This document shows positions 34,702 through 45,789 of a DNA stretch of 64,000 bases, in pieces (the stretch's first letter is position 1; every line of letters begins with the position of its first letter). The translations under genes and the position numbers were made by a program. Origin of the DNA: Marasmius tenuissimus (taxonomy: Eukaryota > Basidiomycota > Agaricomycetes > Agaricales > Marasmiaceae); the NCBI GenBank assembly GCA_029532415.1, contig JAQOTA010000054.1, positions 620,001-684,000 on the forward strand, in the 5' to 3' direction. The notes under the pieces are model-generated. The model made no database searches. It saw nothing but the letters and a program-made list of their open reading frames with translations, and was not told where the DNA came from.

Positions 34702-36197
34702 ATGAAGGAAAATCTTGCACCTCAGCATGCCTCGACATTGCCGCCAGAGATCCTGGACCTCATCTTTTCTTATTTGCTCGCACCAGATCGACCTTGTATG
34801 TTCCCGAGTTCAGCCGTTGGGCCTGGCAACAAGATCTCTGGACAAAGGCCCGCCTCTCGTGGGTTTGTCGGGGATGGTACAATGTTGCCACTCCTCTGAT
34901 CTATAGGGATGTCTTCCTGTGGAATTTTACGCAAGCTTTGGCTTTCATCGAAACCATGGAAAGTCCCTCGGAGAACCACCTAGCGTCGCTCGTAATTTCC
35001 CTATCCTTCGAATGCCTCATCCCTCCCTTGAATCAGTGGAGAATCTCCGCCAAGGTCGTCTCCATCCTTCATCGCATCTGCGGTAAATGCCCCAATCTAG
35101 TTTCCTTATCGTTCGATCCAGCTCTAGACAACGCGAGGGACAACAACTCGTTGCGCGCTTTCTTTGACCCTCCGTCACCCCTACACATTCCAGCATTTCT
35201 CTTTTTTGAAAACGTTCTGTTGCGAGAACTTACCTTGGGACCAAACACGCTCCAGTATCTTACAGCAGACCTCGCGGAAGGGATCTCCAATACCATGGAG
35301 ACGCTCTCAATCACTCTCCTATCCCCCGACCCCATCTCCCGCATGGTTTGGCCACGTCTAAAACGGTTCACCTATACATTAGGATCACTCCAATGCTGCC
35401 ATAGCTGCGTCAGCCACAGAGATGGCCCATGCATTTCTAACGAAATCATCAGGACCATAACAAACTCGTGGTCGATGCCGAGCCTCCAAGAGGTGAAATT
35501 CTTATCGCTCTACAGGACCACGCTGGGGACATGCACTCCTTTCCTCAACAAGTATAGCTCTCAACTCGTGTCCGTCAATACATCTTTCGTTCCTTCGAAC
35601 GAGGATTCAGTGGGGATCGCTGGGCTGTTGGTGGCCACACCCCAATTGAGACATCTGGTGCTGAGCGCCCGAGCCGTTAAATTGGACGGTTTTTCGTCTG
35701 CCCAACACTCACACCTACGATACCTCGATATCTGGGGTGAATGGCAGCCTGCGATAGCACGTTGGAAGGATTGCGGTGTGCCCGGGTCGTTTGTCACTTT
35801 ATTCATCACCGAACGTTGGAAATTTCCTTCGTTGGAACGCGTTCGGTTGTTCGATATGGCATTGGAGCATGTCTATCGCGGTGCGTTTGTAGCGGAGACG
35901 AACCCTCGGATGCTAGCTGTGGAGGTCACACATCGAGATAACCGGTTTCATTTCGATGACCTCTTGGACCGAGATGGGCCTTTCCCGTTCTCGGTACCCT
36001 TCCCTTATCCTAACCCGAGATATGACAGCGACGGGGATGAGGAGTCTGAAGATGCAGACTACTCTCCGAGTGAGTCAGAATCGTCAAACTCTGGTTCTCT
36101 CGTGATAAACGACGCGAGTGACGACGAAGAGTGGGACCGTGAAAGTGAAAGCTCGGTGACAGACTCTTTGTACGACGCGATCGCCGGGAACGGATGA
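34702..36197 (+). CDS. F-box/LRR-like protein (copy H), reading frame interrupted
   Basis: The start at 34702 gives 'MKENLAPQHASTLPPEILDL', a clear F-box opening, up to 'LLAPDRPC' near 34797. The second half of the F-box ('LSWVCRGWYNVATPLIYRDV') is in another frame. A 38-nt GT..AG intron (34796-34833) would rejoin them in phase, but would delete residues present in all paralogues. A one-base frameshift fits the paralogue length better. From about 34834 to the stop at 36197 the frame is open, encoding LRR-like repeats and an acidic tail ('DEESEDADYSPSESES') that ends 'SSVTDSLYDAIAGNG'. It pairs with copy I by sequence. It is either a very recent pseudogene, an assembly error, or a gene with a minimal intron. 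Confidence 0.65.
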
Positions 36198-36386
36198 TCT
36201 CAGCGCATTAGTTCAGAACATGCAAAGGGCATCTGGAAAAAGTATAAACGCGAGAACAACCTTTATTCTGTCATCTATAATATCAATACTATTACTTCTA
36301 TAAAATCTATGGAAACTGTGTAAGCTTTGATTAAGTCCAGAAGAACGAAAGAACGTACTATGTAGATAGAGAAATAAACGATAATT

Positions 36387-37667
36387 TCACCGCATATCCT
36401 TAGCCCCATCCATAGCCCTCCGCAACATACCCAACACCTCCAACCTCTCCTTTCTCGTTTCCTCGACTACACCTCCCAACGCCGAATCCCACCATCTCTC
36501 CTCAGCCGGTATCTCCTTCCACCCACCCCGATAAAACTTGCCCAACTCCTTGACACCACTGTCAATCATCGCTTGCACCTGGGGCCAGTGGGGAGGCGGG
36601 TTGGAATGCGAGTACGGTTGGCCTGAGGACGGCAACGACAAGCCGTTGGCGGCGAACACGATAGCAGGGGGTACAGTTATACGCCCAATCTTGCAACACA
36701 TCTGAGAGACGGTGACAGTATGGAGGACTGCGCCGTCGGGCTCTTCGTGTACTAGACGGCGGGTGAGGGTTTTGATCGTATCCTCTGGATTCGAAGTTGA
36801 GGGCGAGCTCGACGGGAGAGGAGTGGCGGAAGAGGAACCGCTGGTGGTGTCTACGATGGGTGCGTGTAAGAGGGATTCTGAACCGTTCGCTTTTCCGTTT
36901 CCGTTGGCGATGGGCCGCTTCGCTTTGTGGCCGGTCTTTCTAGGTTTCGTCACGAATCGGCAAACGATATACATCTGGCCGACCGTCAGTTTCACGTCGT
37001 GCGGGGTGGGTGACCAGAACCATTACGCACCCATTTCTCGTCCCAAGCTCCAAGGCTAACTCGCACTTCATACTTGGCCAATATCGGAATCTCCTTCAAG
37101 AAGTGAAAATGGGTACCAGCCAGAGCCATGGTTCCTCCGGCACGGAAGAACTGAGGGAAGAGTTCTATGGCACCCTTGAACCGGGCACCGTCAAGGACTT
37201 TGGGATACGAAGAGTTGCTGAGATGAAGGTTGTAGTCGGACTCATCGATGCCTAAAGGTGACGGGGTTCGTAAAACGTCGACGAGGTGAACGTGTGACAC
37301 GACGTACTGGCCCATGAATTGAACTTTCCAACCCACTCGACTGGATTCACTCCAACGGGCGTCCGCCTCTCCAACCACTTATCAACGGCTAGTTTCTTCT
37401 GCTTGCGTGTCTTGAAGATTGTCTTGAGTGCCACGAGAAAACGTTCGGCGTAGAGGTAGATCAATGGTCGGAAGACGCGTACTAAAAATGGCTGGTAAGA
37501 AACCTTCTGGCTCCCACAAGAGACAAGAAACGCGTACCGTGCCATACCAACGGAAAGGCGCGTATGTTGAGCAATAAGACCAGGGCCAAGAGAGCTTTAG
37601 AGACCGCGATGGCAGTGACATTGGGCAGATATCGGAGAAGCGGTTCAACGACCTTCATGGCCTGCAT
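36387..37667 (-). CDS. THEM6-like thioesterase-superfamily protein, membrane-anchored
   Basis: It starts at 37667 (MQAMKVVEPLL) with a hydrophobic N-terminal segment ('AIAVSKALLALVLLLNIRAF') that probably anchors it in a membrane. 'ERRTPVGVNPVEWVGKFNSW' is then joined by a 56-nt intron to 'ASIDESDYNLHLSNSSYPKV', the signature of the thioesterase-like (hot-dog) family that includes mammalian THEM6. After another intron comes 'MYIVCRFVTKP' and an Asn/Ser/Pro-rich insert. The C-terminal part contains 'VSQMCCKIGRITVPPAIVFA' and ends 'RAMDGAKDMR' with its stop at 36387. Total about 390 residues. The substrate is unknown; an acyl-thioester role is inferred from the fold only. It is convergent with copy H. 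Confidence 0.8.
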
Positions 37668-38201
37668 GGCAGCGACGGTTGGATGCAGCTGCAGCCTTAG
37701 CAATTTCCTGCTCTTATATACGGGTCAAAGTGGGTCCCCAACGAAAAATCATCCGGGTAAACTGTAGCCCCAAAAGCAAGGACTTACCTCCATTTCCAAT
37801 CCCAGTGCTCAGTCAGAGATACCCAGTGCTCGGCGAGGCAGTTTCCTTATTCTTGTTCTATCTCGTACAGGTAGCCTGTAACAGGAACAAACGGTTAGCA
37901 AGACTCAAAGTAACAGAATATACCAGCTACCAGATACCCAGCACTCCTCCAGAATCTCCCCAAGGACTTGTCAGTGAATGACCAATGTGCCTGGACCTAT
38001 AAGGATAAAGCCGACGCTCGTGAAAAAAGGACCCCAAGGAACACGGTGGTCGCCAAGTGGTCGCGGTTATTGGGAGGGTTAGATAACCGGCCAACCATAG
38101 TACCGGTGACACGTGCATGTGTGATGGTGTAACCAAGCTTGACCAAACTAACGCTTTACTTGTGCACGCCCACAACCACCCACGCGCTGGCTCCTTCCTT
38201 C
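37668..38201. other. Divergent region between the thioesterase gene and copy B
   Basis: It holds no supported exon. Near copy B it carries the element shared with copy A (38149-38178). A short direct repeat of 'CCAGTGCTC' and 'ACCCAG' words lies at 37800-37945. Confidence 0.5.
38149..38178 (+). promoter_or_regulatory. Upstream element shared with copy A
   Basis: AACGCTTTACTTGTGCACGC then CCACAACCAC lies about 25-50 bases before the MSN start of copy B. It matches the copy A upstream sequence at 31112-31149. Confidence 0.45.
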
Positions 38202-40407
38202 ATGTCCAACGAGTCAGAAACCGGTTTTCCTCTCACTCTCAAGATACACTGGACTCAAGAAGTCAAGAACGTGAATCGGAATGACACTCTTATCGATGTA
38301 CTCTCTAATGCTGGAATTGGGAGACTTGATGAACCTTCAACTGGGCCAAACCCACAGCACCTTCACGCTTATTTGGTACTTATTGGTTGTCTCGCATGAG
38401 GTCTTACTCTAACCTCAATAAGCTGAAAAATCCTGCTCGGGATAGATTGAATGCGATGGTTGGGGGCGACGTAAACGATCTCGAGGATCTGGAGGCGAGT
38501 TGTCAGAAATGGCCTCTACATACCAAGGCCGCAGAGATATTTTCATCAACCGGGTCGGGTGATGGCTCGATTCATGTTATCATAGATGGTGAGCTTTCCT
38601 GCCAATCTTGCTAGAGAGACGCGGAACCTAAAGCTCTTCACAAGGCCTTCACCCGCCGTTGATTCTCGGGGAGCAGCTGACGAATTTGACTGACAATGAC
38701 CTCGGAAAACCAGCCGATGTTGTTGAGGATGTGATTCCTAAGATTGTCCCCGAGGGTAAACATGCTGCGGTAAGAGACCTTGGGCCCCCGTTACGTTGAC
38801 ATCGCTGACGATACTCGATGATCTAGATTGGAGATTTTACCGAGCAAGGCATTAGCACCCCCATTCATTCGGGTATCCAAAATCTTCGTCTGCCTCCAGA
38901 AATCCTCCGAGTCATCTTTCGATACACAGTCATGCCCCTTGTGTTCATGACTCGAAAATTCCACACGGCGCCTGTGAGGTACAGGCAGACGATCATGAAG
39001 CGGAACTCCCTTCCGTTGGTCTGTAAGGAATGGTATCACACTGCCATGGATCTCTTATACGAAGAAGTGCATCTTCGGAGCCTCTGGCAGCTTTCCAAGT
39101 TCATTGAGAGCCTGGAAACATCCGGTCACGATCGCCGGGGTCTAGTGAAGGATCTCGTCATCGAAACCCTCACACCGGCCCTAAAACCGGTTTTGGAGGG
39201 GGAAGAGGCGGTGGATGATAACGATGATCGCGTCTTTCTAAAATCGCGGACGTCTGTCGCCCTCTTCAGTATCATTCACCGGATTTGTCTACTTTGTCCA
39301 AACATCTCCACCCTTTCCTACTTTCCCAATGGAGACCAAGACAAAAACCCCTTTGACTTCTTTTTCGAAGGGAATCTCTGCCAAAACAACTCGATATCCA
39401 CCATACCGAAATCTCTCCTCCCCGATGCTTTCCCGTTACGAGAGCTCCGCCTCGGTCAGGAGGCATCCCACTTACTCTCTGGGCATTCCTTGAGCCAACT
39501 GAAAACCCTGGAGGTCCTCGAGATTCACCTTGATTCGCTCTCCTTCCTGTCCGCCGTAAAAAACGTGGACTTGCCCAATCTCAAATGGTTTCGATGCCTC
39601 TTCAATCAGGGTGCCCACATTTGGTCATCTACAGACATATCCCAGGCGATGAGAGTGTTCGCTACGACATTTGCAATGCCTCGACTTGAAAGCTTAACGA
39701 TTTTAGTCGATCTGTGGTGGCACTATACTAGAGGGAGTTCTCACGGACATCTCTGTGAGGACCTCATAAAAGCGCACAAAGAACGATTGGTCTATCTCTG
39801 TCTGGTTGGGATCAAGAGCAGCTCTTCCGAACCTGAATTGGCGAAAATCCTTCAGGAGACCACACGATTGCGACACCTAGTAATCGACGAGCTCGGCATT
39901 CAGGAACTTGACAGCAATGGTTCCTGGATTCAGCGGAGTCTGGAGTATATCGACGTATGGTGTTCCTTCACCGGAGAGTTCGTTCATCGCATCGGGAGCG
40001 TCGACACCAATATCACAACCACCAAATTCCCCGCATTGAAGTGTCCCCCACGAATGTTCGATATGGGGCTTATACATACGAGAGCCAGTGCTGACCTGCC
40101 GACGTTTATTCTACCGGGAGACGGTGGAGTTCGATACCCAGGATTGACTGACATTGGCGTCACAAGTGACGGCCGAATCGTCTACAAGAATGACTTCGCC
40201 TATGTTGACGATCGATGGGATTGGAATCGCCTCGTGCCGTCCAACGGTCCGAATAGCTCTACCTCTCCAGTTTCAATGATCTTCGATGTTTCCGACGAGG
40301 ACGATCTAGATTACCAATGGGAGGACGTGTCGTCGACGCATTCTGCAGAGGATTATGAATCTGATGCCGACTCGCTACTTAGCGTCATCAGATCCAGGCA
40401 TAGGTAG
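38202..40407 (+). CDS. CRN-like header + F-box + LRR-like protein (copy B)
   Basis: Exons 38202-38375, 38423-38588, 38645-38769, 38827-40407 give 681 residues, with all splice sites canonical and phases 0, 1, 0. The header has 'MSNESETGFPLTLKIHW', helix 'NDTLIDVLSNAG', 'HLHAYL' at the first splice, and end 'GSIHVIIDG'. The linker exon begins 'GLHPPLILGEQLTNLTDND'. Exon 4 opens 'IGDFTEQGISTPIHSG', then the F-box 'LPPEILRVIFRYTV', followed by 'LVCKEWYHTAMDLLYEEV' and LRR-like repeats ('LCPNISTLSYFPNGD', 'LPNLKWFRC'). The acidic tail is 'YQWEDVSSTHSAEDYESDA'. It is the cleanest member of the fusion family and the best reference for it. The function is inferred: Skp1-binding adaptor with a ubiquitin-like header. 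Confidence 0.85.
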
Positions 40408-40594
40408 AACCAAGGATACTGTCTGTACATAGCTAGTGTGTTTGGTAGGGAATGGTGTGTCGTTCGTATTGACTGATGTAACAGCAAGACTGGTATTATG
40501 GTACAGATGGTCTAGGCTTCGTCCAGGTATCAACGAGAGAACAAGAACAGATGAAATTTAGTCCATAATCGAGATTCGTTGAAGTCAAAAGAGC

Positions 40595-41762
40595 TCAATC
40601 CGCGATTTTTTCATCTATTCTATACGCATGGTCGAGCTCCGTGATATTCCTTCTCCTCATGAGCCACTGGAAGAGTGGAAGCGTCATACACGATATGAGT
40701 ACCCATACGAACAAGACACCGAAATTAAGGCCGACTAGGTAACGGAGGCAAGTAGAAGGAAACATGTACACCGAAGCATATATTCACCTTGGTCTTCAGT
40801 CGCGAATAGGATAGTCCGCACAGCTTTCGAGACGTTGTAAAAGGGGGGAAACGTATTCATAACGGCAGATTCGAGGGAGAACCTCGATTGGTAAGAAACA
40901 AATCGAAACTTTAGCCAAAACAACAGATGAGTTAGTGTCCAATACGACGAGGGACGAGAAACAAATCCCTTACTGATGATCCATAAAATCATAAGCACAA
41001 ACTTTGCAGTGAGCAAAGTGATCATCGCTTTGAGTGCGAGCCCAACGGGCAGCATCCCAACGGAACTGAGCTTACAGAATATCACAAAACCAGCACTGCC
41101 AATGCTGAGGTGGAGGGATGCATCAACGCATGACAGACTGTCGACGAGTTTTTGTACTCACCTGAGGGAGAAATCAACTTGGAACGCAAGGGAATAAGCG
41201 AGGGAGAGAAAAAGGTATGCAATGCCGGATGAGCGACCCAGTTGTGAGGTGTTTCTCTATCCCGGAGACTTCACGTGCAGAAACACCAATTATCTGGTTG
41301 GGACGCGACGCCTCATCAACACCTATAGCAAACGAAGGGATACAAGTTGATTGACTTACAATGATGAAGAACGACAAGATTAGCAAGTAAATTAACCCGA
41401 CAGAAGTGATTACAGCGGCACTATATTTTTTGAGATGAATGGTCAGGACGGGTCCAATGAGTGGTCTGCTCCAGACTTGCACAAGAACGTCGTAAGGCCG
41501 GAGGTTGTCGATAGTGTGGCCAAGTGGTTTCGTGATGACTTGGGGGGGCGTTGTATAGCACGTCTTGAAGATCACTTGATGATGAAGGATTTGCAGCTGC
41601 AGGTTGAACGGCAAACTTTTCAGCGATCGAATCCAAGACTCCCTGAATTGTGGGGGCGTATGATCGAGCAAGTTCCTGAAGAAGAGGAATAGGATCTTTC
41701 TGCCACAGGGACTGCGTCTTGATAGTCCTTGCCGCGTGAGTAGTAGAGGATATGTCGGCCAT
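40595..41762 (-). CDS. Multi-span membrane protein, unknown family
   Basis: It starts at 41762 (MADISSTTHAARTIK) and stops at 40595-40597. A 43-nt intron inside 'PTIQG|LQILHHQVIF' restores a frame that otherwise seems shifted at a run of C. Membrane spans seen: 'AAVITSVGLIYLLILSFFII', 'GIAYLFLSLAYSLAFQVDF', 'MLPVGLALKAMITLLTAKFV' and 'LNFGVLFVWVLISCMTLPLF'. The basic C-terminal tail reads 'QWLMRRRNITELDHAYRID'. The length is about 310 residues. I do not recognise the family. Splicing is partly inferred from where hydrophobic segments resume, so the middle exon borders are approximate. Confidence 0.6.
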
Positions 41763-42274
41763 GATATTTCGATAGGGGTTAAGAATTGCGAGAGGCGAGC
41801 CTGGAGACACTGTCAGGAAAAGGTTTGAATATGGTCTTCATAGCATGTGCGCCAAAAGTTCAGTAGAGTTGTTCGGACAGAACAAAGTTTTCCGTGTTTC
41901 TGTGTTACCGAGTACGCGTAGTGACCAAAGGAGCTGTTAGGCTGGGTGCGATTAGCGTGATTTTTGTGGTCAGTCCGACTAAATCACAGAATCCCGGAGT
42001 CGGGTCTTGGCCTTTGGGAGTATTTAAGATACTAAAGCTCAGCGCACGCATTCCAAAACCTGACGAGGCTTACCTGAGGTCGAACATAGCTGAGAATGAA
42101 AAGATAAATCAACTGTGAGGGAGAAGTGGTGGTGGTCCTCCGGAGAGGCGTCGAGGCCCGAGGCCCGAGGGACCGGGCGGCAAAGCCTCTCCTTAGTATT
42201 ACATAAGCTGCTTCACCCATTCGTTCGAACGCTCACTGTCGACATCCTTGTTACTTGCGCGTTGGCCCAAATAC
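41763..42274. other. Divergent promoter region
   Basis: This lies between the membrane protein gene (-) and copy I (+). I see no exon. A local repeat 'GAGGCCCGAGGCCCGAGG' is at 42150-42172. Confidence 0.5.
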
Positions 42275-43985
42275 ATGAGTCACAAAGGTACTAGGTTCTG
42301 CTCTGTGAGAAGTTGTGATATCTACTCACGATTTTTCGTGAGAAGTACCAGACAGCCGGTCTGCATCTATTTCTCCGCGAGAGCCAACGACTCCTGTTCC
42401 GCTTTTACCCCCAGAACTCCTCATCGTCATCTTCTCACATGCAATCACGCCTCGGATCTATCTCAATACCGGAGTAACAGCTCAAAAGAATGATCATTCC
42501 TCCTACCGACTCGATCTACGTACAAGAATAAATCTTTCAGAAGTCTGTAGGGGATGGAATCACGTTGCGACAGGTCTCATCTATAACGAGGTCTACCTGT
42601 GGAGTTTCCTTCAGCTTTTGGCATTCGCAGCCACACTGGAGGGCTCTGCTCACCGCCTCGGACCGCTCACGACGCTCCTTTCCATCGATATCCTCACACC
42701 TTCCTTGGATTGGCGGGTCAGTACAAACGTGGTGGCTACTCTTCACCGCATATGTAGCATCTGCCCGAATCTGAAGACTCTGCGGTTCCATCCAGTCCCC
42801 GACCAGGACAAAAACTCGTTGATCACCTTCTTCGAATCATTCGATTCTTCACCCACCTTATGCCTTCCGAGTCGCCTCTTTTCAAGTAATCCACACCTAC
42901 AGGAACTCTGTGTGGGCCTCGCTTCGCTTCAACTCCTCAGCAGAGACATTTCAATGGGCATTTCCCGCACCCTGAAGACACTTTCGATCACCTGCACATC
43001 TTCCGATTACGAATTTCCATCCATAGAATGGCCGCAGCTACAAAAGTTTAGATGCCTCATCGACCTAGACTTGCCGCGATGCCACCGAATCGGCGGACAG
43101 GACGATCCATGTGAATTGCATGGACTCTTGACGAGACTTGCCGAAAAATGGGTGATGCCTTCTCTAGGATATCTCACCCTCGAATCGACATGCCAATCCC
43201 ACTTCTTCAGGGATTGCTTTCCTCTATTCGAGAGATACAAGGATCAACTTGTGTATCTGAACGCTAATCGTATCTACTCGGAGGAAGCGTCTGACCTTAC
43301 GAGTGTCTTGAAGATGATGCCGAGGCTTCAGCATCTAGTCCTCAATGGAACAGTATCCTTTGCCTTCGACGCTTCTCACCCAGAACTGAAACAGTTTGAC
43401 GTCTGGGGTGATTGGATCCCGACTCGGATCTACGAGGGCGCTGGATCCTTCAGTCACACCGGAAATATGGGAGTAATCGACAATTCCGCCGCATTCCCCA
43501 TGTTGAAGCACGTCCGGTTCTTCGACAATGGACTCGCCTCAACAGTATCCGGCGTTGACCTCCCATTGGTCATTCCTCCTACGGACCATGACTCCCATCC
43601 AGCCGCTGTTGAATGCATCCAGTATACGGGAGTCGACATTCAAGTGCTCGGAGGGAGGGTTGTATGTCGAAACGACCTATACTATGTTGACGACCGACTG
43701 GATGCTCCTGTTATCTTCCAACTCTGTCCTCCAGAGAACCTGACTGAGGATGATGTGGATGATGGCGATGGGATACTCAGTCACTTGGGTTCGTTCAAGC
43801 AGTGGCCCTTGTCGGATAGCGACTCGGGCTCGGACTACTCACCGGAGTCGCGCCCCGCGTATTCGGACAATGGAACGGCCTCCGACGATGACAGTGACTA
43901 CTGGGAGTATAGGAGTGACAGCTCAGCAGGCGATTCCCTTTTTGATGACATTAGAGACACGGTTTTGGATACCGTCACATCGTAG
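42275..43985 (+). CDS. F-box/LRR-like protein (copy I)
   Basis: A 13-nt first exon (42275-42287, MSHK + first base) is followed by a 64-nt intron and exon 42352-43985, giving 548 residues. This keeps phase and restores an N-terminus with 'EPTTPVPLLPPELLIVIFSH', the F-box. It continues 'LSEVCRGWNHVATGLIYNEV', then LRR-like repeats ('ICPNLKTLRFHPVPD', 'MPRLQHLVLNGT'). The acidic tail is 'DSDSGSDYSPES' and 'SDDDSDYWEYRSDSSAGDSL'. The end 'SLFDDIRD' resembles the end of copy H ('SLYDAI'). There is no header. The tiny first exon is inferred; the large exon is firm. Confidence 0.77.
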
Positions 43986-44728
43986 GTTTGGGAGTAGCTG
44001 ATCTTCAGCAGCTCACTCATTTCGTCGACCTTCCAAGTAGATACTGGAGCGTGCCCATTTTTTGATTGTGTACTACTACCCGTCAATGATGCGTACTATA
44101 TCGTTGCTCAACCAATGAATTCTACTCGACGGGTTGGATTGCTCTACCCATGCATTGGCGCTCGTTAAGCGCCCGTATCCAAATTGGTGACCCTGAGGTC
44201 TTCAGGGCCCGGGATCCGTTCTCGCTTGTACTTTATTCACGTCCAGCATAACCATTGCGTTCGCCATCCGATTCATTGTCTAAATAACAACGATAATCGC
44301 TATGAATCGACCGTCGATTGACCGCAAGGTTCTCCTGATGCTGATTCAACTGGCCGTAGCTTGCATGCGGTGAGGGTCGAGGTGAGACAACTCGTAAGGC
44401 TCAGCGGGTTTCTCGTCATAATGGATCCATGGTACTGAATCTTCAAATCTTTTAGCAGCCTGTAGCCCAATTTTAGGATGGATACCTCTCCGAACCGAGG
44501 ACTGTTCACATACGGGTCCATCCATGATTCCGACACGAGCACACAACGTGGTGTACATGCGTCCTCAACGAACAGCAACGTTTGGAATAATTAATCGCAG
44601 CTCGTTTCGCTTTGCAACCCATCTCGACTCCGTACACCATGTATATAAACTATGTCCCAGTCGACGGCCCTCCACAAGACTTAGCAGAAGGACCAGATAC
44701 ACGTAGGCTATCATGAAGTTGGGCAGAG
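43986..44728. other. Intergenic region
   Basis: No supported gene. Further 5' exons of the next gene may lie in its last 200 bases, but I could not join any. Confidence 0.45.
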
Positions 44729-45428
44729 ATGAAGAATCTGATGCTGTCTCTTTCAGGAACTGCAGCCTTTCAGTTGCTCTGGATTGCACTCGCCTGGCTC
44801 TACTCAAAGCTTCCGGTGCTAGGTCAGCAATCCAGTTGTCGGAGGAGAAGACTGCACGCTAATTTCAACTCCTTCCCAGTGCCCTCCGTTCAACACGTAT
44901 TCAGCGTTCCACCGACTTGGCCATTGCAGGCATTGGTCACATTACATGAAATGGGTGAGTTCGCTTCGACCTCAAACTCCCGATAGGATGTATTGAGCGA
45001 ATTTTGCAGTGCTATTACATCCATATCCCCACTTCGTTGCAGTGGGCATTGTGTTTTTCGGACCGATTAGTTTCGCTATCCCCTTGGTCGTCGTGCAAGA
45101 CTTGGTGATACAATTCCTGCTATATACGGTATATCTATTCCATGGCCTCATCCCCGGTTAGTAAATGTTATTCCTTGTGTTTTTCTTCATTCTCTCACGT
45201 CATTCGCCATTCAAAGTGCGCAATTTGGCAAGGTACTACCATAGTACAAACGCTCTCGCATTCGCACCTTCGGTATGCAGGTTGGAAGCGGTCTTTGCCT
45301 CTCTTGAGCACGCTGCCTCTGTATACAATGAATGGACTACGAACCACATGCCGCTACTGCTGGCACGCCTGCTGGCAGCAGCGGCCTGCGTATACATTTT
45401 GATCGGACTCGCCTTCTTATGGCCGTGA
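44729..45428 (+). CDS. Small membrane protein, unknown
   Basis: Exons 44729-44954, 45010-45156, 45217-45428 splice in phase (1, then 1) and give 194 residues from the chosen ATG. The true start may be upstream. The central part is hydrophobic: 'PHFVAVGIVFFGPISFAIPL', then 'VVVQDLVIQFLLYTVYLFHG'. A last span is at the very end ('LLAAAACVYILIGLAFLWP'). Between them is an amphipathic stretch 'CRLEAVFASLEHAASVYNEW'. I do not recognise the family. The in-phase splicing of three hydrophobic blocks supports a real gene. Confidence 0.55.
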
Positions 45429-45789
45429 GCTAATGCTCTAAAGTCTAAACGGCTTGACCGAGACGACCTCGAAGCCCAGTGGGGTTTGGATCGTCCGGCA
45501 TACACAATCATTATGATGTGAATCTGTCCTTCTTCGAGACAAATTCCCGGGTCTTGGCCATCATTCTCTGAGATCCCATCACTGGACAAGGAAAACAAAA
45601 TCTCAGTTCTAACTCCCCCCGGACGCCAGCTTCACTCCAGATCCAGATTGAATGTCAATAGATAATATTTTATGATCCCCGGACCACTTCCACGTATCCG
45701 CGTTATACACATTTTACTAAATGATTATCCCCTTCGGCGTATTCGGTTCCTGTTGGATCGTTGGATCGCGTCCACTGTCATTTCGCCGT
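45429..45789. other. Convergent intergenic region
   Basis: This holds the 3' flanks of the small membrane protein (+) and the first MFS transporter (-). Nothing else is seen. Confidence 0.5.

Noticed and set aside
41560..41720. Apparent frameshift at a run of seven C in the membrane protein gene
   Set aside because: A 43-nt GT..AG intron in phase 0 just upstream joins 'PTIQG' to 'LQILHHQVIF' and restores the frame, so no lesion is needed.
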